5,743 bases of DNA from an uncultured Pirellula sp. (GTDB lineage: Bacteria; Planctomycetota; Planctomycetia; Pirellulales; Pirellulaceae), in the NCBI GenBank assembly GCA_903892365.1, contig CAITIF010000306.1, positions 1 to 5,743 of the forward strand. The letters are read 5' to 3'. The position numbers and the translations under genes were made by a program. How positions within the stretch are numbered: position 1 is the stretch's first letter; each line of letters opens with the position of its first letter. Below are positions 1 to 5,699 of this stretch, in pieces. Under the pieces are notes generated by a model. That model was not told the DNA's origin. It made no database searches and saw only the letters and a program-made list of their open reading frames with translations.

Positions 1-339
1 AAAAAACTTGGAGGGGGATCCAAAGTCCATCGAAATGGAATCGTCCACAATGGTAAAAAAATGGAGATCTTCTTCTTCCAAAAAGATCTTCAGATACAAA
101 CGATCCATTCGAGCAAAAAGATTCCAGTCGATGAACCGTAGGTCGTCGCCGTTGACATAGTTCCGGAAGTCCGCAAACTCGACGCTTTGTCCTTTGCGTT
201 TGCTTCTTCGCTCTCCTTTCATGCGTCCACGGAAAATTTTACGACTTACCAGCTCCATTCGTTCCAGCTTGCTCATCATTTCGGCCGTCAGGAGCGGCGA
301 CGAGTTCCTGTCGACAACAGCGCTTGAACGATCGATCAT
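1..339 (-). CDS. DUF58 domain protein (vWA-like), N-terminal 113 residues, cut by the window edge
   Basis: The reverse strand is open from position 339 to the window edge and encodes the start of a DUF58 protein. Visible motifs are GERRSKRKGQSVEFADFRNY (residues 43-62), then GDDLRFIDWN (64-73), then FLEEEDLHFF (86-95). Together these are the family signature. A MIDAS-like D-x-S-x-S follows at D99, S101 and S103, as in von Willebrand A folds, so the metal site seems intact. DUF58 proteins usually accompany MoxR AAA+ ATPases and are thought to work with them in assembling or maturing envelope or periplasmic proteins. No MoxR gene lies in the 155 bp upstream; the preceding gene on this strand is the DUF1501 gene. 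The start is uncertain. ATG at 339 gives a plausible N-terminus about 25 residues before the conserved LERMEL. An in-frame ATG at 384, preceded by an in-frame stop, would add 15 residues. Neither has a clear Shine-Dalgarno. The C-terminal part is outside the window. Confidence 0.87.
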   Translation of the reverse strand, partial: MIDRSSAVVDRNSSPLLTAEMMSKLERMELVSRKIFRGRMKGERRSKRKGQSVEFADFRNYVNGDDLRFIDWNLFARMDRLYLKIFLEEEDLHFFTIVDDSISMDFGSPSKFF

Positions 340-494
340 GGGGCTTTGCGTAAGGGAGTAGGGCGTCGGATGGGTTCGTAACATTCAGGATGGCTCGCTC
401 GCTGAAGTTCCCTTCAGAAGGTGCGATTGACCGTTGATTGTAACCTTGGTTCGCATTAGCCGGGTGCTCCTTCGATGAAGCTGCCAGCGCTTTC

Positions 495-1871
495 CTAGAA
501 CAATTCCTTGATTTCACGAAACCCGAAGTCAACCAGGGGGAAGGGGCGACCAGCCGGTCCCGGCAAATGGCTTTCTAAGTTCAGACCTAGCGAATGAAAG
601 ATGGTTGCGACGATATCGGGTGGCTCGGTCGGACGATCGACGGGAACGGCACCGATTGGGTCGCTGGCACCTACAATTCTTCCCCCTTGGACGCCCCCGC
701 CCGCAAAGCACACCGAAAAACATTGAGGCCAATGATCGCGGCCACCAGCCGGGTTAACTTTTGGGGTTCGTCCGAATTCGGCAAGATTGCAAACCATCGT
801 ATCGTCCAGCATGCCGCGTTGGCTCAGGTCTTCAATCAATGCAGAATAGCCTTGATCATACATGGGAGCGACAACATTCTTCATCCCTTCGATCGAAGTG
901 AAGGGCTTACTGCCGTGTATGTCCCAGCTAATCTCGTCAAAGACGGTGAGAAAAGTGTTGATAGTCACGAATCGGACACCAGCTTCAACAAGCCTTCTCG
1001 CTAGAAGACAACACTGTCCGAATCGGTGCATCCCATACCGTTCACGAACGGAAATAGGTTCTTGGTTCAGATCGAACGCAAGCCTCGCTTCGGAACTGGT
1101 CATCAGTCGATAGGCGGATTGAAAACTATCGTCCATCATTTTGGCGGATTCACTGGCCTCAAAGTTCTTCACGGTCGAATCCACGATGTCTCGCATCCTT
1201 CGTCTTCGATCGATTCGAGCCGTTCCGATGGAATCAGGGGGAAGCAAGTCGGGTACCTTGAAGTCCTTTTGGGAAGGGTCTGCCATTAACGCAAACGGAT
1301 CATGGGCTTTCCCCAAGAATCCGCCAGCCTGCCCGTTGGGAAGATTGCCTCCCCCACGTCCCATGGTTTCAGGAAGCACAATATGGGCAGGCAAATCGGT
1401 TCTTCTCCCTAGAAGATAACTTGCGACGGAGCCTGCATGAGGCGTGTTCACACCACCAGCAAACTGACGTCCCGTTTGCATGATCTGCCAACCCGCGTCA
1501 TGGACTGCAGCCCCGCGATGAAAACAGGATCGGACAATAGAAAACCGATCCGCAATCTTGGCGTGTAGGGGCAATATTTCGGAGATCTGTACTCCAGACG
1601 CGTTTGTGGGGATCGGTTGGAAAGGACCGCGTATCTCTGATGGCGCATCCGGCTTCATGTCGAACGTATCCAACTGGCTTGGGGCGCCCAAGTTAAAAAT
1701 CATAATGGCCGACCGTTTGCTTTTGCTCGGATCCACTTGGCCAGCTTTTGCCGCAGCAAGGTATTGAGGCAATCCAAAGCCGATACTTCCTAATACCCCG
1801 GCCTGCAGGAAATCACGCCGGGTTACTCCATTGCAAGTTTGTGCGGAACCTCGTCCTTCGAATGTGATCAT
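495..1871 (-). CDS. DUF1501 family protein with Tat signal
   Basis: A 458-residue secreted protein of the DUF1501 family, which has an alkaline-phosphatase/sulfatase-like fold. A twin-arginine motif TRRDFLQAG (residues 17-25) is followed by a hydrophobic stretch ending near LAAAKA, so folded export by Tat is expected. The family pattern is present: FNLGAPSQLDTFDMKPDAP (59-77), a WDIHGS motif in the second half, and the hallmark EFGRTPKVNPAGGRDHW. The length is normal for the family. Its substrate is unknown. In planctomycetes such genes usually sit beside a DUF1549/DUF1553 cytochrome-type gene and are suspected to act in breakdown of complex polysaccharides. No such partner is next to this copy, since Maf lies upstream and DUF58 downstream. 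The ATG at 1871 is well supported: AGGA at 1881-1884 on the reverse strand lies 9 nt before it. A TAGAAT hexamer at 1914-1919 (reverse strand) could be a -10 element but has no good -35. The gene is probably transcribed separately from maf. Confidence 0.95.
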   Translation of the reverse strand: MITFEGRGSAQTCNGVTRRDFLQAGVLGSIGFGLPQYLAAAKAGQVDPSKSKRSAIMIFNLGAPSQLDTFDMKPDAPSEIRGPFQPIPTNASGVQISEILPLHAKIADRFSIVRSCFHRGAAVHDAGWQIMQTGRQFAGGVNTPHAGSVASYLLGRRTDLPAHIVLPETMGRGGGNLPNGQAGGFLGKAHDPFALMADPSQKDFKVPDLLPPDSIGTARIDRRRRMRDIVDSTVKNFEASESAKMMDDSFQSAYRLMTSSEARLAFDLNQEPISVRERYGMHRFGQCCLLARRLVEAGVRFVTINTFLTVFDEISWDIHGSKPFTSIEGMKNVVAPMYDQGYSALIEDLSQRGMLDDTMVCNLAEFGRTPKVNPAGGRDHWPQCFSVCFAGGGVQGGRIVGASDPIGAVPVDRPTEPPDIVATIFHSLGLNLESHLPGPAGRPFPLVDFGFREIKELF

Positions 1872-1955
1872 GACGTAATTTCCTATTGGTGGTGACGTTG
1901 CAAGACGCTTCTTATTCTAACTGAAAACCGATGGCCATAAGTGGATCGGCGTGCC

Positions 1956-2066
1956 AAAAAACTTCAACCTAAACCTCAACTTCAACCTAAACTTTAACTC
2001 GCATTCCAAAACGTCAAACTGTGCTCGGAGTTGAAGTTGAAGTTGAAGTTAAGGTTGAAGCTGAAA
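1956..2066 (-). terminator. Hexamer-built inverted repeat with T-run, probable terminator of the DUF3467-maf unit
   Basis: The left arm at 1962-1997 is six uninterrupted hexamers (CTTCAA, CCTAAA, CCTCAA, CTTCAA, CCTAAA, CTTTAA; consensus CYTMAA). The right arm at 2031-2066 is six hexamers of the complementary type (TTGAAG three times, TTAAGG, TTGAAG, CTGAAA). The arms pair over about 35 bp with few mismatches around a 33-nt spacer. On the minus strand the structure starts 12 nt after the maf stop and is followed directly by six T (A6 at 1956-1961 on the plus strand). That is the layout of an intrinsic terminator, although the stem is AT-rich and unusually long and periodic. Because the repeat has a 6-bp period, the arms can also pair in shifted registers. 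A degenerate relative lies at 5126-5204, so it may be a member of a dispersed repeat family that doubles as a terminator. Confidence 0.7.
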
Positions 2067-2078
2067 CCGCAATACGGC

Positions 2079-2696
2079 TTAAGTTAGATGCAACTCGGCT
2101 AGCATTCTCTCCAGCATTTCCATAGGTAGACCAACGACGTTAGTGGCCGATCCCTGATCCAAACGAATCCAGTCGGGGCCATCCTGAAATCCAAATGCAC
2201 CCGCTTTTCCTATCCACTGGTCCGTATCTAGGTAAGCCTCAAGCTGGCTGTCGGTAATGGGTTCCATCCACAATCGCGACACATCGACTCTAACATGTCG
2301 CTGCGCCGAAGCCTTGTCCCACAAACACAGGCCACTGTACACCGAGTGGTTTCGGCCTCGTAATCGTTCGAGCATCTGCTTAGCATGGTCGCGATTCTCT
2401 GGCTTGCCCAAGATGATCGCAACGCACTCTGCGACCGTGTCACATGCCAGCACCAGTCCGCTGTCAATTTTCTCGATGACATTCGCCGCTTTTTGGTAGG
2501 CCAGTCTCGCGACAAGTTCAGGCGGAGTTTCTCGCGAACAAATTCCACATTCGGCACTGGGATCCGGCTCAACCACTCGAAAGCGGTATCCAAATCTCTC
2601 CAGCAGCTCTTTCCTTCTGGGGGACGAGCTAGCCAAAATGATCTCTCTCGAATCCGCTTGAAAGTTTTCTGCGGGGTGCATTGATACGTTGAGCAT
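2079..2696 (-). CDS. maf: Maf family nucleoside triphosphate pyrophosphatase
   Basis: A 205-residue cytoplasmic house-cleaning enzyme. Maf proteins split nucleoside triphosphates (dTTP, UTP or modified bases, depending on subfamily) into the monophosphate and pyrophosphate. They are also linked to septum inhibition. The motifs are in order: the phosphate-binding loop ILASSSPRRKELL (residues 20-32), ACDTVAEC (84-91) with the catalytic-type D86 and T87, GKP at 97-99, then GKAGAFGFQDG (163-173) and NVVGLPMEML (186-195). The usual Thr-Val-Val after the catalytic Asp reads Thr-Val-Ala-Glu-Cys, so the precise substrate class cannot be set from motifs. From memory this variant is common in planctomycete copies. 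The ATG at 2696 is chosen because AGGA (2705-2708, reverse strand) lies 8 nt upstream; the next ATG (2681) has no such signal. The gene starts 22 nt after the DUF3467 gene, so the two are likely cotranscribed. A hairpin plus T-run follows the stop. Confidence 0.95.
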   Translation of the reverse strand: MLNVSMHPAENFQADSREIILASSSPRRKELLERFGYRFRVVEPDPSAECGICSRETPPELVARLAYQKAANVIEKIDSGLVLACDTVAECVAIILGKPENRDHAKQMLERLRGRNHSVYSGLCLWDKASAQRHVRVDVSRLWMEPITDSQLEAYLDTDQWIGKAGAFGFQDGPDWIRLDQGSATNVVGLPMEMLERMLAELHLT

Positions 2697-2718
2697 GCCA
2701 ATAATCCTGAGCTAGCGT

Positions 2719-3609
2719 CTATCCATGATTTCGTGGCGGCTGAGGCGGTTGCGGTGGGAATTGCTGATTCAATCGAGGGCGAAGTTGCTCCCATGACGCT
2801 CGCAGCGATTCAAGCAACCGATGAATATGCCCGGATGCAAGGTAAACTCGGCAACTGACAGCAGATTGAGGGTAAAAGTTCGTGATGAAATCAAAGCTGA
2901 ATTCGTAAGGACCATGACCAATCATGACAGCATTCGCATAAGCTCCACTTAGAATCTCGTCGCGAAGTTTTAGGTCGTCGTACACCTCTTGTGGGTTTTG
3001 ACGCTTGAGCAAATTCGGGTTGGTCCCGCCGACGCCTTGTCCGTCATCGCTGCCACTGGGTGAACCATGATTGGGCGTGCCACTGTTCGGTGTGCCACTG
3101 CTAGGCACGCCCCCGTTAGAAATATTGCCGGGAGCCACAGGGATGTTGGTTGAATTGGCTGAGGGCTGCTTCGAGCCAGAAGCACCAGCGGAACCCATTC
3201 CTGGCGGTTGATCCAGTGACGGCTGTACCGAAGGTAAACCATGCAAAATGTCGACAGAGTTCATATCCGAAGGGCTCGGTGCCGCATGAGCCATCGGCGG
3301 TGGAACAGGAGCTACTGCGGGGGCGGAAGGTGCACCGGGAAGTTCACCGTATCGATTGCGAAACAGCTCGACATTCGCAGCCAAGGCGTCAATGAACTGA
3401 GGCATTACCATGTGAGGCAAAATCACTCGTGCGACAATCGCGTTCGGACGAGGAAGGTTTCGAACGAAATCGAGCAAATACTCCGTCCCGCCTGTTACGA
3501 CGATCACCCCCGTACTAATTTCACCTCTTGCTATGTGGTCGGGAATACGAGCCCTCATGGCGGGCATGTTTTCGCTTGGATCAGGACGTTCTTCAGAAGG
3601 AAACGGCAT
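2719..3609 (-). CDS. Tandem DUF3467 protein with long Pro/Gly/Ser/Asn linker
   Basis: A 296-residue protein with two DUF3467 domains, at about residues 18-90 and 208-280, joined by a low-complexity linker of about 115 residues rich in Pro, Gly, Ser and Asn. The two domains share a spacing: a Gly (G29/G222), 14 residues later Glu (E43 in EYLLDF, E236 in EFSFDF), and 18 residues after that Arg-Val (RVIL at 61, RVYL at 254). The second copy, with YANAVMIGHGPYEF and FITNFYPQSAVSCRVYL, is closest to the family consensus; the first is diverged. The C-terminus is a proline-rich QPPQPP tail. No signal peptide or membrane segment is visible, so it should be cytoplasmic. Its function is unknown. An in-frame TTG at 3699 would add 30 residues, but that stretch looks unlike the family and has no ribosome site. 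ATG 3609 (weak GGAA upstream) is preferred, and ATG 3567 or 3558 remain possible. It probably shares a transcript with maf. A weak candidate promoter (CGGACA at 3733-3738, TATTCT at 3709-3714, minus strand) lies upstream. Confidence 0.88.
   Translation of the reverse strand: MPFPSEERPDPSENMPAMRARIPDHIARGEISTGVIVVTGGTEYLLDFVRNLPRPNAIVARVILPHMVMPQFIDALAANVELFRNRYGELPGAPSAPAVAPVPPPMAHAAPSPSDMNSVDILHGLPSVQPSLDQPPGMGSAGASGSKQPSANSTNIPVAPGNISNGGVPSSGTPNSGTPNHGSPSGSDDGQGVGGTNPNLLKRQNPQEVYDDLKLRDEILSGAYANAVMIGHGPYEFSFDFITNFYPQSAVSCRVYLASGHIHRLLESLRASWEQLRPRLNQQFPPQPPQPPRNHG
3058..3102 (-). repeat. 15-nt coding repeats in the DUF3467 linker
   Basis: Three consecutive 15-nt units encode SSGTP, NSGTP and NHGSP. 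The first two are nearly identical at DNA level: GGCGTGCCACTG at 3074-3085 and GGTGTGCCACTG at 3089-3100 on the plus strand. The repeat sits in the flexible linker between the two DUF3467 domains and suggests the linker grew by small in-frame duplications. The linker length is therefore likely to vary between strains. Confidence 0.6.
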
Positions 3610-3790
3610 CGTGCAATTCCAATGAGGGATTTTCAAAAACGAAACAAGGCTTTCACTGGTGATGGATTGTGGACCATCCCAGCAATAATGGCGGGCCAAG
3701 GCAACAAAAGAATAGCAGATTCTTCAGAAAATGTCCGTATGGTCGAGCTGCACTTTTTCCCGATAACCTGCGGATCGCACAGAAGGTACG

Positions 3791-3819
3791 ATTACAGAAT
3801 CCAAGGAATCTAGTATAAC
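3791..3819 (+). promoter_or_regulatory. Candidate sigma70-like promoter for the PSP1 gene pair
   Basis: ATTACA (3791-3796, 4 of 6 to the -35 consensus) and TATAAC (3814-3819, 5 of 6 to the -10 consensus) are separated by exactly 17 bp. They point toward the PSP1 start and would give a leader of about 50 nt. It lies in the 265-bp divergent region between the DUF3467 and PSP1 genes. Planctomycete promoters are poorly characterised, so this is a pattern match only. Confidence 0.4.
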
Positions 3820-3874
3820 GAGGACATCTTATCGTTCTCATCATTACATTTTCGCTTGTCCAAGAACAAAAAGT

Positions 3875-4690
3875 ATGCTCCGGTACGTAGTCCGATGCGG
3901 CGTGATGCGCTCGCTTTTTGTCATGAATGCCAGGTCGGAGCTACGGCGCGGTCAGTTTGTAATCGCTCGTACCAATCGTGGACTAGAAAGAGGCGAAGTG
4001 CTGTGCGAGGCGACCGATCATGTTGTCGGGCAAATGAAAGACCCACCCTCTGGGAACATTCAGCGCGAGTCCTCGGCGGAAGATGAGAATGATCACATGC
4101 AATTGATGGTTCGGCAAAAACGCGAATTCGAGAACTGCAAACGCATGATTCGCGAATCGGGATTGCCGATGTCTCTTGTGGATGTCGAACTGATTTTCGG
4201 TGGCGAACAGGTCATCGTTTATTATTGTTCTGAAGATCGCGTTGATTTTCGGGAACTGGTAAAGAAGCTTTCGTCCCAATATCAAACGCGTATCGAAATG
4301 CGTCAAATCGGGGCCCGAGATGAAGCCAAAATGCTCGCGGACTATGGCGACTGTGGCAAACCTGTTTGCTGCAATACTCACTTATCCGAAATGCCACCGG
4401 TGTCGATGAGAATGGCAAAGCTTCAAAAAGCAACGCTGGATCCGAACAAGATTTCAGGACGATGCGGACGACTCAAATGCTGCCTTCGCTACGAAAATGA
4501 TCACTATGAAGAGGCTGCTGCCGATCTTCCGACGCCGGGAAGTGACATTGTGACCACCCAAGGAAAAGGTAGAGTAATTGCTGTCGAGTTATTAGCTCAG
4601 CAGTTGCTGGTCCAGACCGAAGACAATCGACGAATCATGATCCCTGCTAGCGAATGCCTAACCGTCCTAAAACGAGCTGCTGAAAGATAA
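3875..4690 (+). CDS. PSP1 domain protein, YaaT/RicT-like
   Basis: A 271-residue cytoplasmic protein of the PSP1 family. The N-terminus is YVVRCGVMRSLFVM, followed by RGQFVIARTNRGLERGEVL (25-43), the usual small barrel-like part. The conserved PSP1 region follows, about 72-145, including GLPMSLVDVE and VDFRELVKKLSSQYQTRIEM. The C-terminal half carries RQIGARDEAKML and the full cysteine set: C160, C165 and C166 in DCGKPVCC, then C197, C202 and C203 in GRCGRLKCC, ending in LRYE. This matches Bacillus YaaT/RicT, which with RicA and RicF forms a complex with [4Fe-4S] clusters that influences RNase Y-dependent mRNA processing and phosphorelay events. The intact cysteines suggest cluster binding here, but no RicA or RicF homologue is in the window, so the pathway is inference. 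ATG 3875 is the start that keeps the conserved N-terminal YVVR motif; no clear Shine-Dalgarno precedes it. Its stop is 2 nt before the next start. Confidence 0.94.
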   Translation: MLRYVVRCGVMRSLFVMNARSELRRGQFVIARTNRGLERGEVLCEATDHVVGQMKDPPSGNIQRESSAEDENDHMQLMVRQKREFENCKRMIRESGLPMSLVDVELIFGGEQVIVYYCSEDRVDFRELVKKLSSQYQTRIEMRQIGARDEAKMLADYGDCGKPVCCNTHLSEMPPVSMRMAKLQKATLDPNKISGRCGRLKCCLRYENDHYEEAAADLPTPGSDIVTTQGKGRVIAVELLAQQLLVQTEDNRRIMIPASECLTVLKRAAER

Positions 4691-4692
4691 TC

Positions 4693-5103
4693 ATGCACGA
4701 ACATGTTCTCGCTATTGTCGAACTGCTGCAACAAGATCAAAGATACCATCTTGAAGGGTACCAGTTCGTGCGCGAATCGCTCGCGTACGCACAAAAGATC
4801 ATGAAACTGCCAGCGACCAATGATGAAGACAGCCAAGAAAAGCAAGATCACCATCTGACCGGTCAACAACTGTGTCAAGCCATTCGCGAATTCGCTCTGG
4901 AACAATACGGTTTCATGGCCAAAACCGTACTCAACAGCTGGGGCATTCACACAACAGGTGATTTTGGTGAAATCGTTTACAACCTGATCCGAATCAAGGA
5001 AATGCGGAAGAGCAAAACAGATCGACGTGAAGACTTCGACGATCAGTACTCATTCGATGAAGCTTTCGAGCCTCGTTTCGAACTGGCTCAAGACCCCAGC
5101 TAG
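4693..5103 (+). CDS. Minf_1886 family (planctomycete/verrucomicrobial conserved) protein
   Basis: A 136-residue soluble protein of unknown function. I recognise it as the small conserved family found in Planctomycetes and Verrucomicrobia (Minf_1886 type). The supporting motifs are the N-terminal helix region with YQFVRESLAYAQ (residues 23-34), HLTGQQLCQAIREFALEQYG (54-73), MAKTVLNSWGI (75-85), DFGEIVYNLI (90-99), and the C-terminal REDFDDQYSFDEAFEPRF (112-129). The last is rich in acidic and aromatic residues. The central loop (about 41-53) is charged and variable. There is no signal peptide or membrane helix. The ATG is 2 nt after the PSP1 stop, so the gene is almost surely translated from the same transcript, probably by coupling. 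Only a weak purine run (GAAAGA) precedes it. The pairing hints at a role linked to the PSP1 protein, but nothing in the sequence shows what it does. A degenerate hexamer inverted repeat begins about 20 nt after its stop. Confidence 0.88.
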   Translation: MHEHVLAIVELLQQDQRYHLEGYQFVRESLAYAQKIMKLPATNDEDSQEKQDHHLTGQQLCQAIREFALEQYGFMAKTVLNSWGIHTTGDFGEIVYNLIRIKEMRKSKTDRREDFDDQYSFDEAFEPRFELAQDPS

Positions 5104-5125
5104 GTTTGGGGTTCGGGCTGAGCTT

Positions 5126-5204
5126 AAAAACCTGGACCTAAACTTCAACGAAAACTAACGCTCTAGCACAAGTGCTAACCCGCTGGTTTGAGGTTGAAGT
5201 GAGA
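5126..5204. repeat. Degenerate second copy of the hexamer inverted repeat
   Basis: The left part has A5 (5126-5130) followed by CCTGGA, CCTAAA, CTTCAA and CGAAAA (5131-5154), the same CYTMAA-like 6-bp period as at 1962-1997. The right part (5187-5204) reads TTTGAG, GTTGAA, GTGAGA, complementary in type. The core GTTGAAGT at 5193-5200 pairs exactly with ACTTCAAC at 5142-5149. Outside the core the pairing is patchy. The spacer holds a perfect small hairpin, TAGCAC-AA-GTGCTA (5164-5177). As in the first copy, the A-run abuts the CYTMAA arm, so the T-run side faces the minus strand. Here, though, the gene that ends next to it is on the plus strand. It may still help terminate the PSP1 transcript. 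Confidence 0.55.
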
Positions 5205-5519
5205 GTTCTAGCCATAACTCGGCTAGCGCCTCAGGCTCAGCAATTCGCTTCCTTAGCAAATCTCTTCAACTTGCACCAACCAACGCACAAGATGCAATTG
5301 ATAGATTCTCTCACCCACCCATCAAGGTTGATGGAACATTCGGACATAAGGCTGCAGCCATGGACATCCCATGGCGAGAATGAGGGCCCAGAGAGCATCG
5401 ACGGCCTCGGCATCCGTCGAGTTCAAGCTCGGCGGAGCCCCAAAATTTGAAATCAACCAATGAGGCATTTCAAAAGCAGCAACGCTAAATCACTAAATCA
5501 ATAAACTTCAGGCAGAAGC
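5205..5519. other. Gene-free convergent intergenic stretch with small hairpins
   Basis: This lies between the end of the Minf_1886-type gene and the end of the DUF6800-type gene. I see no convincing coding region: the open frame at 5172-5450 has no domain-like composition and no ribosome site. Two perfect short inverted repeats are present: CTAGCC-ATAACTC-GGCTAG (5208-5226) and TCGACGG-CCTCGGCAT-CCGTCGA (5398-5420). Neither has a T-run, so they are weak terminator candidates at best. CCATGG occurs twice within 17 bp (5358-5374). No tRNA-like or rRNA-like segment was seen. Confidence 0.5.
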
Positions 5520-5699
5520 CTAGCTAAGCTTCCACGCCGCGATCAATTGCTCAGCTCCAGGAGTCAGTTTACGAAGCTTTCCTGCAATCACTGACTTATC
5601 CGCTTTCGAGGCCTTTTCGCTCTTCTTGTGAAGTAGTCCCAACTTCTTGGTGCGATGTCTGCGACGTCGAAGTTCGCGTTGTCTTTCTGTGCCAGCCAT
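5520..5699 (-). CDS. DUF6800-type small basic protein
   Basis: A 59-residue protein. It begins MAGTERQRELRRRRHRTKKL, continues with a Lys/Ser-rich middle, and ends with KLRKLTPGAEQLIAAWKLS. The TERxRExRRRRHRxKK opening and the KLRKLTPGAE motif match a small family that I recall as DUF6800, seen in planctomycetes. The first 27 residues carry about a dozen Arg or Lys, and an alpha-helical, nucleic-acid- or ribosome-binding protein is plausible, but its function is unknown. ATG 5699 has AAGGA about 5 nt upstream (TAAGGATTACT before the ATG), one of the better ribosome sites in the window. The stop is TAG at 5520-5522. It is convergent with the PSP1 pair and stands alone here. It is easily missed because of its length. 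Confidence 0.82.
   Translation of the reverse strand: MAGTERQRELRRRRHRTKKLGLLHKKSEKASKADKSVIAGKLRKLTPGAEQLIAAWKLS

Noticed and set aside
402..417. Perfect hairpin CTGAAG-TTCC-CTTCAG between the DUF1501 and DUF58 genes
   Set aside because: The stem is only 6 bp with no T-run. It could be a minor leader structure but is too short to call a terminator or regulator.
594..1419. Several overlapping plus-strand open frames opposite the DUF1501 gene
   Set aside because: They have no recognisable domain and lie antisense to a gene with a full family signature. They are mirror frames of that gene.
1962..2066. Regular short repeats that could suggest a CRISPR array
   Set aside because: The units are 6 bp with no unique spacers and are arranged as two inverted arms. 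This is a simple-repeat hairpin, not an array.
2228..2794. A 188-residue minus-strand frame overlapping maf and the end of the DUF3467 gene
   Set aside because: It is out of frame with two well-supported genes, and its composition (many Arg, Ser, Thr, Cys) is typical of a shadow frame.
3241..3813. A 190-residue plus-strand frame opposite the DUF3467 gene
   Set aside because: It is antisense to a gene with two recognisable domains, has no family motif, and extends into the divergent promoter region.
5172..5450. A 92-residue plus-strand frame in the right-hand intergenic region
   Set aside because: It starts inside the degenerate inverted repeat, has no ribosome site and shows no domain-like pattern.
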